The notes: generated from the letters alone by a model not told the origin. A DNA stretch of 64,000 bases from Prochlorococcus marinus (GCF_001180305.1 NZ_CVSX01000023.1:124001-188000), one strand, 5' to 3'; positions 40,588 through 50,418 are shown, counted from the first letter of the stretch. A program made the numbers and translations.

Positions 40588-42882
40588 TTAATCCAAAGAT
40601 AAAGCATTAATTACAACTGTAATAGAGCTAATAGCCATCAATAATGCTGCTATTGAGGGAGTTAGAAGAATACCGTATTTAGGGAACAAAATACCGGCCG
40701 CTAGAGGTATAGCTAGTAAGTTGTAACCAAAAGCCCATGTTAGATTTTGCTTTATTTTTCTTATAGTTTTTTTTGCAAGATTTAAGGCGTAGGTTAATCC
40801 ATTTAGTTGATCTCCCATCAATACTACATCTGCATTTGCCTTGGCTATTTGAGTCCCTGATCCCACCGCAATTCCTAAGTCTGACGATGCTAAGGCTGGG
40901 ACATCATTAATACCATCACCAATCATTGCTACTTTATTATCAATTTTTAAATTTTCTATAGTCTTTAGCTTCATTTCAGGAAGAAGATCCCATTTTACTT
41001 CTGTTTCTTTAAAACCAATTTTTTTTGCCAAAGCTAAAACTGTTTGTTTTCTATCTCCACTTAAAATATTAATTTTAAATTTGTTTTTTCTTAAATTTTG
41101 GACTGTTTTAATTGAATCATCTCTGAGTAAATCTCCTAGGAAGATAAAGCCTAATAACTTATCTTTCATACTTACTCCAATAATAGTGTTCGTTTTTGTC
41201 TCTTCATTTTCAATTACTTTTTTTGCATCACTATCAATAATTATTCCTTTACTGATTAGCCATTCAATATTTCCAATATTAATAAGCCCGTCAATTGACT
41301 CTAATTCTCCAGAAATACCTCGGCCTGAATGAGTGACAATTTTTTTTATTGGAAATAAACTTAAATTTTGTTTTTTTGCTTCTTGAATCAACGCATCTGC
41401 GATTGGATGTCTGCTTTCCTTTTCTAAGCTGGCAGCTATTCTTAATAAAAAAGAATGATCATCATTATTTTTATAATCAACGATGAAAGGCTTACCTTTT
41501 GTTAATGTACCTGTCTTGTCAAAAATAATATAATTAATTTTTGAAGCCATCTCTATTTTGTCCCCTCCTTTAAATAAAACTCCCTTTTTTGCTGCTTTAC
41601 CTGATGCGACAGTTATTACAGTTGGGGTGGCTAAACCTAATGCACAAGGACAAGCTATTACTAAAACAGCAATTGACAATTGAATGGCTAAACTAAGGAA
41701 ATTCTCAGCATTACTACCAAGCGAACTATGCAGTGTATGGCTTGAATGAGTGATGAATTGATGATTATGACTTAATAAATCTGGCCAAATGTTTCTTGCC
41801 GCCTTCCACCAAAAGAAAAAGGTTAAAGTCGCAAAAATAAGTACAAAGTAAGCAAATTTGCCTGCAACTTCATCAGCAATTCTTTGAATGCGAGGTTTTC
41901 TAGCGTTTACAGACTCAATAAGATTTACTAGTTTTGCAAGAGAAGAATCTCCTCCTACCTTTTGTACTTTAAGTTTAAGAGTTGAATTAAGATTTAAAGA
42001 CCCACTAGATAGATTTTCTCCTTCTTTTACCTCGATAGGTTTCGATTCTCCAGTGATATGTGAAACATCAACATATGAATTACCTTGAGTAACAATGCAG
42101 TCAGCAGGTACTCTGTCTCCTGCTAAAACTTGAATCTCTTGATTAGGTCTTAACGTGTTTACTCTTATTGATTTAATTTGATTATCTTTTGTGTAGATAT
42201 TTGCCATTTCAGGTTGAAGATCTAATAACTCTCCAATGGATGAACCAGTTTGGTATCTTGCTCTTTCCTCTAAGAAACGCCCAATCAATATGAAACCTAA
42301 CAGCATAACTGGTTCATTAAAAAAACAAGGAAAACCAGTGGCAGGAAATATTAGGGATAGAAGACTTGTTATATATGCGCTAGTTACTCCAAGAGCTACT
42401 AGAGAATCCATATCAGGACGGTTCTTAATAAATGATTTAAACCCATTAATAATTATTCCTCTGCCAGGAAATAGTAGAGCTAATGTTGCTAATGAAGCAT
42501 GAAAAAATATATTACCTAATATCGGAAAATTTATATATCTTCCTTCTGCTAGATGACCTAAAACTGAAAATAATAAAAGTAATAAAGCAAAAGTTAGTTT
42601 TTTCCATTGATTATTCCACTTCTTTTTTTTTTCTAATTCTGCCTTATTTATTTTTTTTGAAAAATCATTTATGTAAATCTTTGATGGGAAACCATTTTCT
42701 TTTAGAGTTTTTAGAACTTCTTCTATTTCTATATGTTTCTGGGTAATTTCAAAATATGCACTTTCAGTTATTAAGTTAACAGAAACATTTTCAATACCAT
42801 CAGAATTATTTAATATTTTTTCTACGGTACTAACACAACCTCCGCACTTCATTCCTGTAATGCTTAATTGAATGCTTTCCAT
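40588..42882 (-). CDS. Copper-transporting P1B-type ATPase
   Basis: 764-residue heavy-metal ATPase. N-terminal metal-binding domain with GMKCGGC (residues 10-16). Eight membrane segments with the CPC motif in [14 protein letters not shown], the phosphorylation site in [15 protein letters not shown]-binding HP motif in [10 protein letters not shown], and [13 protein letters not shown] plus GMxCxxC defines the Cu+ class, homologous to CtaA and PacS, which supply copper to plastocyanin and cytochrome oxidase in cyanobacteria. Only one copy occurs here, so which of the two it represents is open. An extended hydrophobic loop between spans 7 and 8 is histidine-rich ([16 protein letters not shown]), which may bind metal. 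Confidence 0.92.
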   Translation of the reverse strand: MESIQLSITGMKCGGCVSTVEKILNNSDGIENVSVNLITESAYFEITQKHIEIEEVLKTLKENGFPSKIYINDFSKKINKAELEKKKKWNNQWKKLTFALLLLLFSVLGHLAEGRYINFPILGNIFFHASLATLALLFPGRGIIINGFKSFIKNRPDMDSLVALGVTSAYITSLLSLIFPATGFPCFFNEPVMLLGFILIGRFLEERARYQTGSSIGELLDLQPEMANIYTKDNQIKSIRVNTLRPNQEIQVLAGDRVPADCIVTQGNSYVDVSHITGESKPIEVKEGENLSSGSLNLNSTLKLKVQKVGGDSSLAKLVNLIESVNARKPRIQRIADEVAGKFAYFVLIFATLTFFFWWKAARNIWPDLLSHNHQFITHSSHTLHSSLGSNAENFLSLAIQLSIAVLVIACPCALGLATPTVITVASGKAAKKGVLFKGGDKIEMASKINYIIFDKTGTLTKGKPFIVDYKNNDDHSFLLRIAASLEKESRHPIADALIQEAKKQNLSLFPIKKIVTHSGRGISGELESIDGLINIGNIEWLISKGIIIDSDAKKVIENEETKTNTIIGVSMKDKLLGFIFLGDLLRDDSIKTVQNLRKNKFKINILSGDRKQTVLALAKKIGFKETEVKWDLLPEMKLKTIENLKIDNKVAMIGDGINDVPALASSDLGIAVGSGTQIAKANADVVLMGDQLNGLTYALNLAKKTIRKIKQNLTWAFGYNLLAIPLAAGILFPKYGILLTPSIAALLMAISSITVVINALSLD

Positions 42883-43002
42883 ATTTTCACTTTAAAAGCA
42901 AATTTATGCTTGACTTTATTTTTAACTATAATAATAAATGTAATAGACTTTTTAAATAGTTATTTTCTAAATTACTATATTAATTCCATTAGATTTAAAG
43001 CA

Positions 43003-43524
43003 GTGCCTAGCAATCAGAACAGAGACAATTTTATTGATAAAGCTTTTACTGTAATTGCCGAATCTATAGTCAAAATAATGCCTATTGCAGAGAAGGAAAA
43101 AAAGGCATACATATATTATAGAGATGGATTAGCTGCTCAAAATAATGGTGATTATTCAGAAGCATTAGATTATTACAAAGAGAGTCTACTGCTTGAAGAA
43201 AATAAAATTGATAGAGGAGAAACTCTTAAAAATATGGCAATAATATATATGAGTAACGGTGAAGAGGATTTAGCTATTGAAACTTATGAAAAAGCATTAG
43301 CTGAAAATCCTAAACAGCCTTCATGTCTTAAAAATATAGGTTTAATTTATGAAAAAAGGGGAAGATACGCGGAACAAAGCGGTGATTTGGATCAGAGAGA
43401 TATCTGGTTTGATAAAGCTGCTGAAGTTTGGTCTAAAGCAGTGAGATTATATCCTGGCGGCTATCTTGATATTGAAAATTGGCTGAAAAACTCTGGGAGA
43501 AGCTCAATCGATATGTACCTCTAA
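43003..43524 (+). CDS. ycf3: Photosystem I assembly protein Ycf3
   Basis: 173 residues from the GTG at 43003, exactly the usual Ycf3 length; the longer frame from 42868 adds a hydrophobic, unrelated-looking extension and is rejected. Three TPR units: [63 protein letters not shown] and [22 protein letters not shown]. Ycf3 binds PSI subunits during assembly at the thylakoid. [27 protein letters not shown] at the N-terminus and WLKNSGR at the end are family-specific. Divergent from the copper ATPase gene; convergent with radA after 9 bp. Confidence 0.95.
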   Translation: MPSNQNRDNFIDKAFTVIAESIVKIMPIAEKEKKAYIYYRDGLAAQNNGDYSEALDYYKESLLLEENKIDRGETLKNMAIIYMSNGEEDLAIETYEKALAENPKQPSCLKNIGLIYEKRGRYAEQSGDLDQRDIWFDKAAEVWSKAVRLYPGGYLDIENWLKNSGRSSIDMYL

Positions 43525-43533
43525 TATTTATTT

Positions 43534-44886
43534 TTAATCTGATAAAGAGTAGTCAACTGCTTCTTGAATATTGGAAATTTCTTTAATATTGATTATTTTT
43601 TGAAAATGATTATTTAAATCCTCCTCCAATTTTGGCACTATTATATTTTTGATTCCTAGTCTTGCGGCCTCTTCAATTTTTGTTCGAAGGTTATTCGATT
43701 TTCTAACCTGACCGCTTAAACCCAATTCTCCAATAAATGAGCTGTTCGCCAAAGGAGGGATATTTTTTAAACTGGATATTATTGATATTGCTACTCCTAA
43801 GTCAGAAGATGGATCATTAATCTCAAATCCACCTCCAGTAGCAATATAACAATCAAATTCAGATAATTTAATGCCTACGTGTTTTTCAATAACAGCTAAT
43901 ATTTGATGTAACCTGTTAATGCTTATTCCTGTTGTAGTTCGTCTCGGGTTACTGTAGAAAGTTTTATTTACTAGTGCTTGTATGTCTACTGCGAATGGGC
44001 GAGTGCCTTCATTAGTTATCGTGGTCGTTACACCTGCAATGTTTTCTTTATTAGTAAATATTGAACTTGGGTTTTTTATCTCTCTTAAGCCCTCTCCAAT
44101 CATTTCAAAAATTCCAATTTCAAAAGTCGATCCAAATCGATTTTTTATACTTCTTAGTAATCTATGTGAGGAAATATTATCTCCTTCAAAGTTTATTACT
44201 ACATCAACTAAATGTTCAAGAGTTTTTGGACCAGCTAAAGCACCATCTTTGGTTACATGACCAATTATTAGAAGCGCAATATTATTGTCTTTGCCAAGAT
44301 TTTGCAATTCAGATGAACATGCTCGAACTTGAGAAACCGAACCAGGCGAACTTTCCATCTCATGATTATGGATTGCTTGAATACTATCAATTATTGCAAA
44401 ACTGGGTTTTACGCGTTTAATCTCTTCAATAATTAGGGACAAATTAGTCTCCGCAAAAATCTTTAAATCAATACTTTTTTGATTTAATCTTTCCCATCTA
44501 ATTTTTACTTGTTCTAAAGATTCTTCTGCAGTTATATATAAAACTTTCTCACTGTGAGATATTTTCCCTGCTGATTGAAGAACTATTGTGCTCTTACCTA
44601 TACCAGGCTCTCCTCCAAGTAAAACAACTGATCCAGGGACTATCCCACCTCCAAGAACTCGATCAAATTCCTTAAAGCCACTGGTAAATCTTGATATTTT
44701 CTTAGAAGAAATTTCATGAAAAGGTATAGCTTTCTTATTATTTTTAATTTCTTGATATTTAAATCTCTTGCTTTTAATTTCTTCAACAATGGAATTCCAT
44801 GAGTTGCAATTAAGGCATTTCCCAAAGTATTGAGAGGTTTCAGTTCCGCAATTTTGACAAATAAAAGTCGATAATTTGCTAGACAT
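43534..44886 (-). CDS. radA: DNA repair protein RadA/Sms
   Basis: 450 residues. N-terminal C4 zinc finger (Cys10, 13, 24, 27 in ICQNCGTETSQYFGKCLNCN), RecA-like core with Walker A GGEPGIGKST, the RadA-specific KNRFGSTFEIG motif, and the C-terminal Lon-like domain (TGISINRLHQILAVIEKHVG, then GGGFEINDPSSDLGVAISI). It processes recombination intermediates with RecA. The Lon-like Ser is absent, as expected. Convergent with ycf3 (9 bp) and divergent from rpaB. Confidence 0.93.
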   Translation of the reverse strand: MSSKLSTFICQNCGTETSQYFGKCLNCNSWNSIVEEIKSKRFKYQEIKNNKKAIPFHEISSKKISRFTSGFKEFDRVLGGGIVPGSVVLLGGEPGIGKSTIVLQSAGKISHSEKVLYITAEESLEQVKIRWERLNQKSIDLKIFAETNLSLIIEEIKRVKPSFAIIDSIQAIHNHEMESSPGSVSQVRACSSELQNLGKDNNIALLIIGHVTKDGALAGPKTLEHLVDVVINFEGDNISSHRLLRSIKNRFGSTFEIGIFEMIGEGLREIKNPSSIFTNKENIAGVTTTITNEGTRPFAVDIQALVNKTFYSNPRRTTTGISINRLHQILAVIEKHVGIKLSEFDCYIATGGGFEINDPSSDLGVAISIISSLKNIPPLANSSFIGELGLSGQVRKSNNLRTKIEEAARLGIKNIIVPKLEEDLNNHFQKIINIKEISNIQEAVDYSLSD

Positions 44887-44992
44887 TTAGTTTTGAATAA
44901 ATTAATTGAACTATAATGTTTGGGATATTGCCCCTCTACAAGTTAGATTAGGTTAATAATTAATTCTCTTACTGATTAGCTAATAGAAACAA

Positions 44993-45739
44993 ATGGCTCT
45001 ATCTAGTCAAACTAAAGAAACAATTCTCGTTGCAGATGACGAGGCAAGTATTAGAAGAATTCTTGAGACGCGCCTCTCCATGATTGGCTACAAAGTTGTA
45101 ACTGCAAGTGATGGAAAAGAAGCACTAAAGCTATTTAAAGATTATGATCCCGATTTAGTAGTTCTTGACGTCATGATGCCAAAATTAGATGGCTATGGAG
45201 TTTGTCAAGAATTAAGAAAAGATTCTGATGTTCCAATCGTTATGTTAACTGCACTAGGAGATGTTGCTGATAGGATAACAGGTTTAGAATTAGGTGCTGA
45301 CGATTATGTTGTAAAACCATTCAGTCCAAAGGAATTAGAAGCTAGAATTAGGTGCGTTCTAAGAAGAATTGACAAAGAACAAATTCCTGGAATGCCTAAT
45401 TCAGGATTAATTTTGGTCACTGATATAAAAATTGATACAAATCGAAGACAAGTTTTTAAAAGTGATGAGAGAATTAGATTAACTGGTATGGAATTTAGTC
45501 TCTTAGAGCTTTTGGTAAGTAGGTCAGGCGAGCCTTTTAGTAGAGGAGAAATTTTAAAAGAGGTTTGGGGATATACACCTGAGAGACATGTAGATACAAG
45601 AGTAGTAGATGTTCATATATCAAGATTAAGATCAAAACTAGAGGCTGATCCAGCAAATCCTGAATTGATATTAACAGCAAGAGGCACAGGATATCTTTTT
45701 CAAAGGATTGTTGATATTGCTCCTTTCGATGGTAAGTAA
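44993..45739 (+). CDS. rpaB: Response regulator RpaB (OmpR class)
   Basis: 248 residues. Receiver domain with DDEASIRRILETRLSMIGY, Asp59 in VVLDVMMPKLDG and Lys in YVVKPFSPKELEARI; C-terminal winged helix with RLTGMEFSLLELLVSR and [15 protein letters not shown]. Near-identical to the essential plastid/cyanobacterial RpaB/Ycf27 that binds HLR1 sites and responds to light and redox stress, with partner kinase NblS/Hik33 (not in the window). RpaA, a paralogue, lies 6 kb upstream. It ends exactly where plsX begins (no gap), so transcription into the lipid genes is likely, which links redox control to membrane synthesis. Confidence 0.95.
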   Translation: MALSSQTKETILVADDEASIRRILETRLSMIGYKVVTASDGKEALKLFKDYDPDLVVLDVMMPKLDGYGVCQELRKDSDVPIVMLTALGDVADRITGLELGADDYVVKPFSPKELEARIRCVLRRIDKEQIPGMPNSGLILVTDIKIDTNRRQVFKSDERIRLTGMEFSLLELLVSRSGEPFSRGEILKEVWGYTPERHVDTRVVDVHISRLRSKLEADPANPELILTARGTGYLFQRIVDIAPFDGK

Positions 45740-47158
45740 ATGGGGAAAGAAACTGGACATAAAATTAATAAGCCCAGAGCTATCAGAAGATTAGTTATTT
45801 GGTATAAAAGAAACTCGGCTGTAACTTCAATAGTTGGTAGCGCTGCTAATTCTGCCGCAACGGCAAGTAATGTAGCGGGTAATGTAGTTTCCGGTGCTGG
45901 TTCTGTAGTAAGTACAGCTAGTAATGTTGCTAGTAATGTGGCGGGTAATGTAGCGGGTAATGTAGTTTCAAGCGCTGAATCCGTTGTCAATACTGCTAGC
46001 AATGTAGTTTTAAATGCTAGTTCACTAGCTAAAAATACATTACAGCCATTAGTTTTTGACCCATTAAAAAGATTACAAAACAACGATAACTTTTTAGATA
46101 AGGAAGAGGAATCCCAATCAAATAGAATTTGGATCGCAGTCGATGGTATGGGTGGGGATTATGCTCCAGGACCAATACTAGAGGGTTGTCTTGAAGCTAT
46201 AAGTAGATTTCCTATAAACATAAAGTTTGTTGGTGACATTGAAAAAGTTAAAAATTCAGCCGAAAAAATTGGTCTAGTCGAATTGCTCGAAAAAGAAATA
46301 GAAAATAATCGTCTTGAATTAATAGATAGTGGAGATCCCATAGGAATGAACGAAGAAGCTACTGCAGTCAGAAAAAGGAAAAATGCAAGTATAAATGTTG
46401 CAATGGATTTAGTAAGAAATAATAAAGCTCAAGCAGTTTACTCAGCTGGCAATTCTGGAGCGATGATGGCCTCTGCCATATTTAGAATTGGTAGATTGAA
46501 AGGAATTGATAGACCTGCTATTGGTGCATTATTTCCGACCAGAGATCAAACTAGTCCTGTATTAGTTTTAGATGTTGGTGCAAATACCGATTGTAAACCC
46601 TCTTATCTACATCAGTTTGCTCTTCTAGGTAACATTTATGCAAAAGATGTTTTACAAGTAAAAAAACCGAGAATTGGTCTGCTAAATATAGGAGAAGAAG
46701 AATGTAAAGGTAATGATTTATCTCTTAAAACATTTGAATTATTATCTAATGAAAAAAGTTTTGATTTTGGAGGTAATTGTGAAGGTAGAGATGTATTATC
46801 AGGTAGTTTTGATGTAGTCGTCTGCGATGGTTTCACCGGTAATATATTATTAAAATTTCTTGAGTCTGTAGGGGGTGTTTTGTTAGATATTTTAAGATCT
46901 GAGCTTCCAAGAGGGAGGCGGGGAAAAGTTGGTTCAGCTTTTTTAAAAAGTAATCTACTAAGAATAAAGAAAAGGTTAGATCATGCCGAACATGGTGGTG
47001 CCTTATTGCTTGGGGTAAACGGTATTTGTGTGATAGGCCATGGAAGCAGTAAGTCTCTATCAGTTGTTAGCGCTCTTCGCTTGGCTCACTCCGCGGTGAA
47101 TCATAATGTTATGGATAATTTAAATCAACTTCAAAAGCTTCAAGTTTTAAATTCCTAA
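45740..47158 (+). CDS. plsX: Phosphate acyltransferase PlsX with a long repetitive N-terminal extension
   Basis: 472 residues. The PlsX core starts near residue 130 (WIAVDGMGGDYAPGP) and includes ALIGALFPT-type and GLLNIGEEECKGND elements; it makes acyl-phosphate from acyl-ACP for phospholipid and glycolipid synthesis. The first 130 residues are extra. After a basic KPRAIRRLVIWYKRNS segment, residues about 32-95 consist of degenerate units of Ala, Ser, Val, Asn, Gly such as SNVAGNVVSGAGSVV and ASNVAGNVAGNVV. They look amphipathic or hydrophobic and could associate with the membrane. The frame is uninterrupted and joins rpaB without a gap, so the extension is real unless translation starts further in. 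fabH, fabD and plsC follow: a lipid synthesis cluster. Confidence 0.9.
   Translation: MGKETGHKINKPRAIRRLVIWYKRNSAVTSIVGSAANSAATASNVAGNVVSGAGSVVSTASNVASNVAGNVAGNVVSSAESVVNTASNVVLNASSLAKNTLQPLVFDPLKRLQNNDNFLDKEEESQSNRIWIAVDGMGGDYAPGPILEGCLEAISRFPINIKFVGDIEKVKNSAEKIGLVELLEKEIENNRLELIDSGDPIGMNEEATAVRKRKNASINVAMDLVRNNKAQAVYSAGNSGAMMASAIFRIGRLKGIDRPAIGALFPTRDQTSPVLVLDVGANTDCKPSYLHQFALLGNIYAKDVLQVKKPRIGLLNIGEEECKGNDLSLKTFELLSNEKSFDFGGNCEGRDVLSGSFDVVVCDGFTGNILLKFLESVGGVLLDILRSELPRGRRGKVGSAFLKSNLLRIKKRLDHAEHGGALLLGVNGICVIGHGSSKSLSVVSALRLAHSAVNHNVMDNLNQLQKLQVLNS
45833..46028. repeat. Degenerate repeats within the plsX N-terminal extension
   Basis: Repeated GTAATGTAG-like cores (for example GCGGGTAATGTAG twice near 45940-45965) with drift between copies. 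They encode SNVA/GNV motifs. The reading frame is kept, so units have probably been gained or lost in multiples of three. Confidence 0.7.
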
Positions 47159-47211
47159 AACATATTGCGTCAAATTTATGTTTGACTTATATAAGTAACT
47201 AAAAAACTCTT

Positions 47212-48219
47212 TTGGAAGAAATAAATTTTAATCAGATTGGAGTCTCATTTAAAGGAAGTGGAAGTTATGTGCCCAATCAAATACTAACTAATCAAGAAAT
47301 AAGTCAAAAGGTAGATACTAGTGATGAGTGGATAAAATCTAGAACTGGCATTTCTGAGAGAAGAATTTCTAGTTTAGGAGATAATGTTGCTCAGATGGGT
47401 TATGAGGCTGCACTAACTGCTATTGAAATGGCTAATTGGGATATAAAAACAATTGATTTAATTCTCTTAGCTACTTCTACCCCGCATGATTTGTTTGGGT
47501 CAGCGCCATCTATACAAGCTAAATTGGGAGCCTATAATGCTGTAGCTTTCGATTTAACTGCAGCATGTAGTGGTTTTTTGTTCGCCTTAATCACAGCTTC
47601 AAAATTCTTAAAAGGAGGTAGTTTTAAAAGGGCTATCGTTATCGGTGCAGATCAATTATCAAGTTTTGTTGATTGGAATGATAGAAGAAGTTGTATTCTC
47701 TTTGGAGATGGAGCGGGTGCATTAGCAATTGAAGCCACAAACGAATTTGATAATTTAATAGGTTTTGATATGAGAACTGATGGTGAAAGGGGTTCTTTTT
47801 TAAATCTTCCTTCAACAAATAATAAGGGTTCAATAATTGATAACATTGATTTTATAAGTGGAGGTTTTTCACCAATTCAGATGAATGGTCAGGAAGTTTA
47901 TAAGTTTGCGGTCAGAGAAGTTCCGATAATTCTTAAAAAGTTGTTTAGAAAATCAAATTATAGTTCTGATCAAGTTGATTGGCTTGTATTGCATCAAGCC
48001 AATCAAAGAATATTAGATTCTGTAGGAGAGAGGTTAAAAATTCCTAGAGAAAAAATACTAAGTAATTTAGAAAAATATGGTAATACTTCAGCAGCAACAA
48101 TTCCGCTAGTGATGGATGAGGCAATTAAAAATAATAGAATTAAACAAAATGATATTATTGCCACAAGTGGCTTTGGTGCTGGGCTAAGTTGGGGTGCAGC
48201 CCTTATTAAATGGGGTTAA
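47212..48219 (+). CDS. fabH: Beta-ketoacyl-ACP synthase III
   Basis: 335 residues with a TTG start. FabH joins acetyl-CoA to malonyl-ACP to start fatty-acid elongation. Catalytic Cys in TAACSGFLFAL, His in VLHQANQRI and Asn in GNTSAATIP are all present, as is TRTGISERR-like SRTGISERRI near residue 43. Full length for the family. It follows plsX after 53 bp, and fabD follows after 18 bp, as in many bacterial plsX-fabH-fabD clusters. Confidence 0.95.
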   Translation: MEEINFNQIGVSFKGSGSYVPNQILTNQEISQKVDTSDEWIKSRTGISERRISSLGDNVAQMGYEAALTAIEMANWDIKTIDLILLATSTPHDLFGSAPSIQAKLGAYNAVAFDLTAACSGFLFALITASKFLKGGSFKRAIVIGADQLSSFVDWNDRRSCILFGDGAGALAIEATNEFDNLIGFDMRTDGERGSFLNLPSTNNKGSIIDNIDFISGGFSPIQMNGQEVYKFAVREVPIILKKLFRKSNYSSDQVDWLVLHQANQRILDSVGERLKIPREKILSNLEKYGNTSAATIPLVMDEAIKNNRIKQNDIIATSGFGAGLSWGAALIKWG

Positions 48220-48237
48220 AAACAAAATAGGAAAATT

Positions 48238-49134
48238 ATGACAGTTGCATGGGTATTCCCTGGACAAGGTTCGCAAAAACTTGGAATGGCAAAACAAATT
48301 GAAAATTTACCAAATACATTGGAGAGGTTTGATTATGCTTCTGGGATATTTCAAAGAAATTTATTTGAAATTTGTGAGTTAAATCCTCAACCATCAAATT
48401 CACTTTGTGATTTGAATAATACAAGTAATACACAAATTTGTCTTTTTTTAGTTGAATCGATTTTATTAGATGCCCTAAAAGCTAATGGTTTTAAACCAAA
48501 TTATGTCGCTGGGCATAGTCTAGGAGAAATCACTGCATTATATTGTGCGGATGTTTTTTCATTTGAAGATTGTGTATCACTAATAAAAGAAAGATCTCAA
48601 TTAATGGTCAATGCTGGGAAAGGATCCATGGCAGCAGTAATTGGTTTTGATAGAAATCAACTTGATTCCTTAGTACAAAAAATTGATGATATTGTTGTCG
48701 CTAATGATAATAGCTCTTCACAAGTTGTCTTATCAGGATCTAATGAAGCATTAGATATTTTATCGAGAGAAATTTCCTGTAAAAGATTCTTGAAATTAAA
48801 CGTTTCTGGTGCATTTCATTCACCATTTATGAATGAACCCTCATCAAAATTTGCCGATTATTTAAAAAAGATTGAATTTAAAAATCCTTCTTTTCCTGTC
48901 ATAAGTAATTACGAACCTTCACTTTGTAACGATCCTAATCATCTCAAACTAAGATTAGAAAAGCAAATGTGCAATGGAGTGAGATGGCGAGAAACCATGG
49001 ACTTAATGGCACATAATAGTGATCTTCATGTTGTTGAAATTGGCCCCTCAAATGTACTAAGTGGTTTAGTAAAAAGACATCTGAAAGATGTCAAAATTTC
49101 TCAAGTTTCCTCTTCTGATCAAATATCTTATTAA
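48238..49134 (+). CDS. fabD: Malonyl-CoA:ACP transacylase
   Basis: 298 residues. WVFPGQGSQKLGMA at the start, catalytic Ser in GHSLGEITALY, the Arg in LIKERSQLM, and catalytic His in GAFHSPFM. It charges ACP with malonyl groups for FabH and FabF. Core length normal. Third gene of the plsX-fabH-fabD-plsC cluster; plsC follows 5 bp later. Confidence 0.95.
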   Translation: MTVAWVFPGQGSQKLGMAKQIENLPNTLERFDYASGIFQRNLFEICELNPQPSNSLCDLNNTSNTQICLFLVESILLDALKANGFKPNYVAGHSLGEITALYCADVFSFEDCVSLIKERSQLMVNAGKGSMAAVIGFDRNQLDSLVQKIDDIVVANDNSSSQVVLSGSNEALDILSREISCKRFLKLNVSGAFHSPFMNEPSSKFADYLKKIEFKNPSFPVISNYEPSLCNDPNHLKLRLEKQMCNGVRWRETMDLMAHNSDLHVVEIGPSNVLSGLVKRHLKDVKISQVSSSDQISY

Positions 49135-49139
49135 TTTGT

Positions 49140-49760
49140 ATGAAAAATGATATTGTTCAAAAATTAATCTATGAATTAGTTAGCAAACTTTTTGTATTAC
49201 CTATTTATAAATTTATTTTTAAAGGTCATCTAATAGGTAGAGATAATATTCCGCAAGAAGATTCTTTTATAATGGTCTCTAACCATGGCTCTTTACTCGA
49301 CCCTCCTTTATTAGGTCATGCCCTTGGTTGCAATATATCTTTTATGGCTAAGGCAGAGCTTTTTAAGATCCCTTTCCTTGGATTTGTTATCAAGGCTTGT
49401 GGAGCGTATCCTGTAAAAAGGGGAATTGTTGATAAAAATACTATTAAAACAGCATGTAATAAATTAGCAAATAATAATAGTATTGGAATTTTTATTGATG
49501 GTACTCGTCAAAAAAATGGGAGAGTTAATAAGCCAAAACATGGAGCCGCATTATTAGCCTTTAAAAATCAAAAATTATTATTGCCTGTTGCAATAGTTAA
49601 TTCACACAGATTAATGAGATTTAAATTCTGTGTTCCTTTATTTTCAAAAATAGTTATTAAAGTGGGAAAACCGATTAAACCCCCCACAAGCTCATCAAGG
49701 GATGAGCTTAATTCTGTAACTATGCTTCTTCAAGAAAATATAAATAATTTAATTGGATGA
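49140..49760 (+). CDS. plsC: 1-acyl-glycerol-3-phosphate acyltransferase
   Basis: 206 residues. The acyltransferase motif I is NHGSLLD (HX4D), motif III reads IFIDGTRQKNG and the GAALLAFK stretch is motif IV. A membrane-embedded N-terminal segment (LVSKLFVLPIYKFIF) is present. It makes phosphatidate from lysophosphatidate, downstream of the acyl-phosphate pathway begun by PlsX (PlsY not seen here). A perfect 9-bp hairpin, AAGCTCATC/GATGAGCTT at 49688-49709, lies inside its 3' coding part. It ends 5 bp before the convergent tsaB-like gene. Confidence 0.9.
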   Translation: MKNDIVQKLIYELVSKLFVLPIYKFIFKGHLIGRDNIPQEDSFIMVSNHGSLLDPPLLGHALGCNISFMAKAELFKIPFLGFVIKACGAYPVKRGIVDKNTIKTACNKLANNNSIGIFIDGTRQKNGRVNKPKHGAALLAFKNQKLLLPVAIVNSHRLMRFKFCVPLFSKIVIKVGKPIKPPTSSSRDELNSVTMLLQENINNLIG

Positions 49761-49764
49761 AAAT

Positions 49765-50418
49765 TTAGTTTACTGGAGAAATAGGGTAAAGAGGTAAAAC
49801 TTTATGCCATGAATTTATATTTCCATTTAATAAATTTTTATTTGATAAATCTAGTAGTTCTTTTAAATCCTCTTTATCCTCATAATTAGCTTCAAAAAAA
49901 AGTTCTTTACTCTTAAATTCTTTAATAACTTTTGGTGAAACTATTTCTCGGACGAATAAATCTGTATTTTTTTGTACGTGATGACAAATTTCATATTTAC
50001 CTGCAATTAATCCTCTTCGTTTTAATTTTTTGTAAATCCAGAATGTTTTTTTGTTCCTAAAGATATCATTTTTTGATGCAATTCTTCTTGCCATTATTTC
50101 AAATGAACTAAAACTATCTAAAGGGCAATTTATTTGTTGTGCAACGGTTCTTGCTAAAACTACAATAAGTCTCGAAGCATTGAAATTTGCTGGACCTATG
50201 CTGACTGATATCTTATTTACTTTTTTTAAATTTTCTCTAGAAATGAATTTGTTAAAATCATTAATTAAATTGTTGCATAGGTCATTATTAAATTTCTTTA
50301 TCAATAATTCATCAGATGCAAGGTTGTTATTTTTTCTATATCCAAAGCCAAAAGAATTATCTGTGCTATGAATTACTAATGTAGTGTAATTTTGTCTTAG
50401 TTCCTGATTAACAGTCAT
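49765..50418 (-). CDS. tsaB: TsaB/YeaZ-like protein
   Basis: 217 residues, N-terminal ASKHA fold. LVIHSTDNSFGFGYRKNN at the start, then KVNKISVSIGPANFNASRLIVVLARTVAQQINCPLDSFSSFEIMA, the GPGSFTGLRIG-like loop that is changed here to GPANFNASRLI. TsaB is the non-catalytic partner of TsaD in tRNA t6A37 synthesis. The divergent loop is common in picocyanobacterial members as I recall. 9 bp downstream of ycf34 on the same strand. Confidence 0.7.
   Translation of the reverse strand: MTVNQELRQNYTTLVIHSTDNSFGFGYRKNNNLASDELLIKKFNNDLCNNLINDFNKFISRENLKKVNKISVSIGPANFNASRLIVVLARTVAQQINCPLDSFSSFEIMARRIASKNDIFRNKKTFWIYKKLKRRGLIAGKYEICHHVQKNTDLFVREIVSPKVIKEFKSKELFFEANYEDKEDLKELLDLSNKNLLNGNINSWHKVLPLYPISPVN

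Noticed and set aside
42868..43002. N-terminal extension of Ycf3
   Set aside because: The family starts at the position of the GTG at 43003 and the resulting length is exactly typical; the extension has no family similarity.
45833..46028. CRISPR-like array in the plsX extension
   Set aside because: Units are short, degenerate, without constant-length spacers, and in an open reading frame; no cas genes are nearby.
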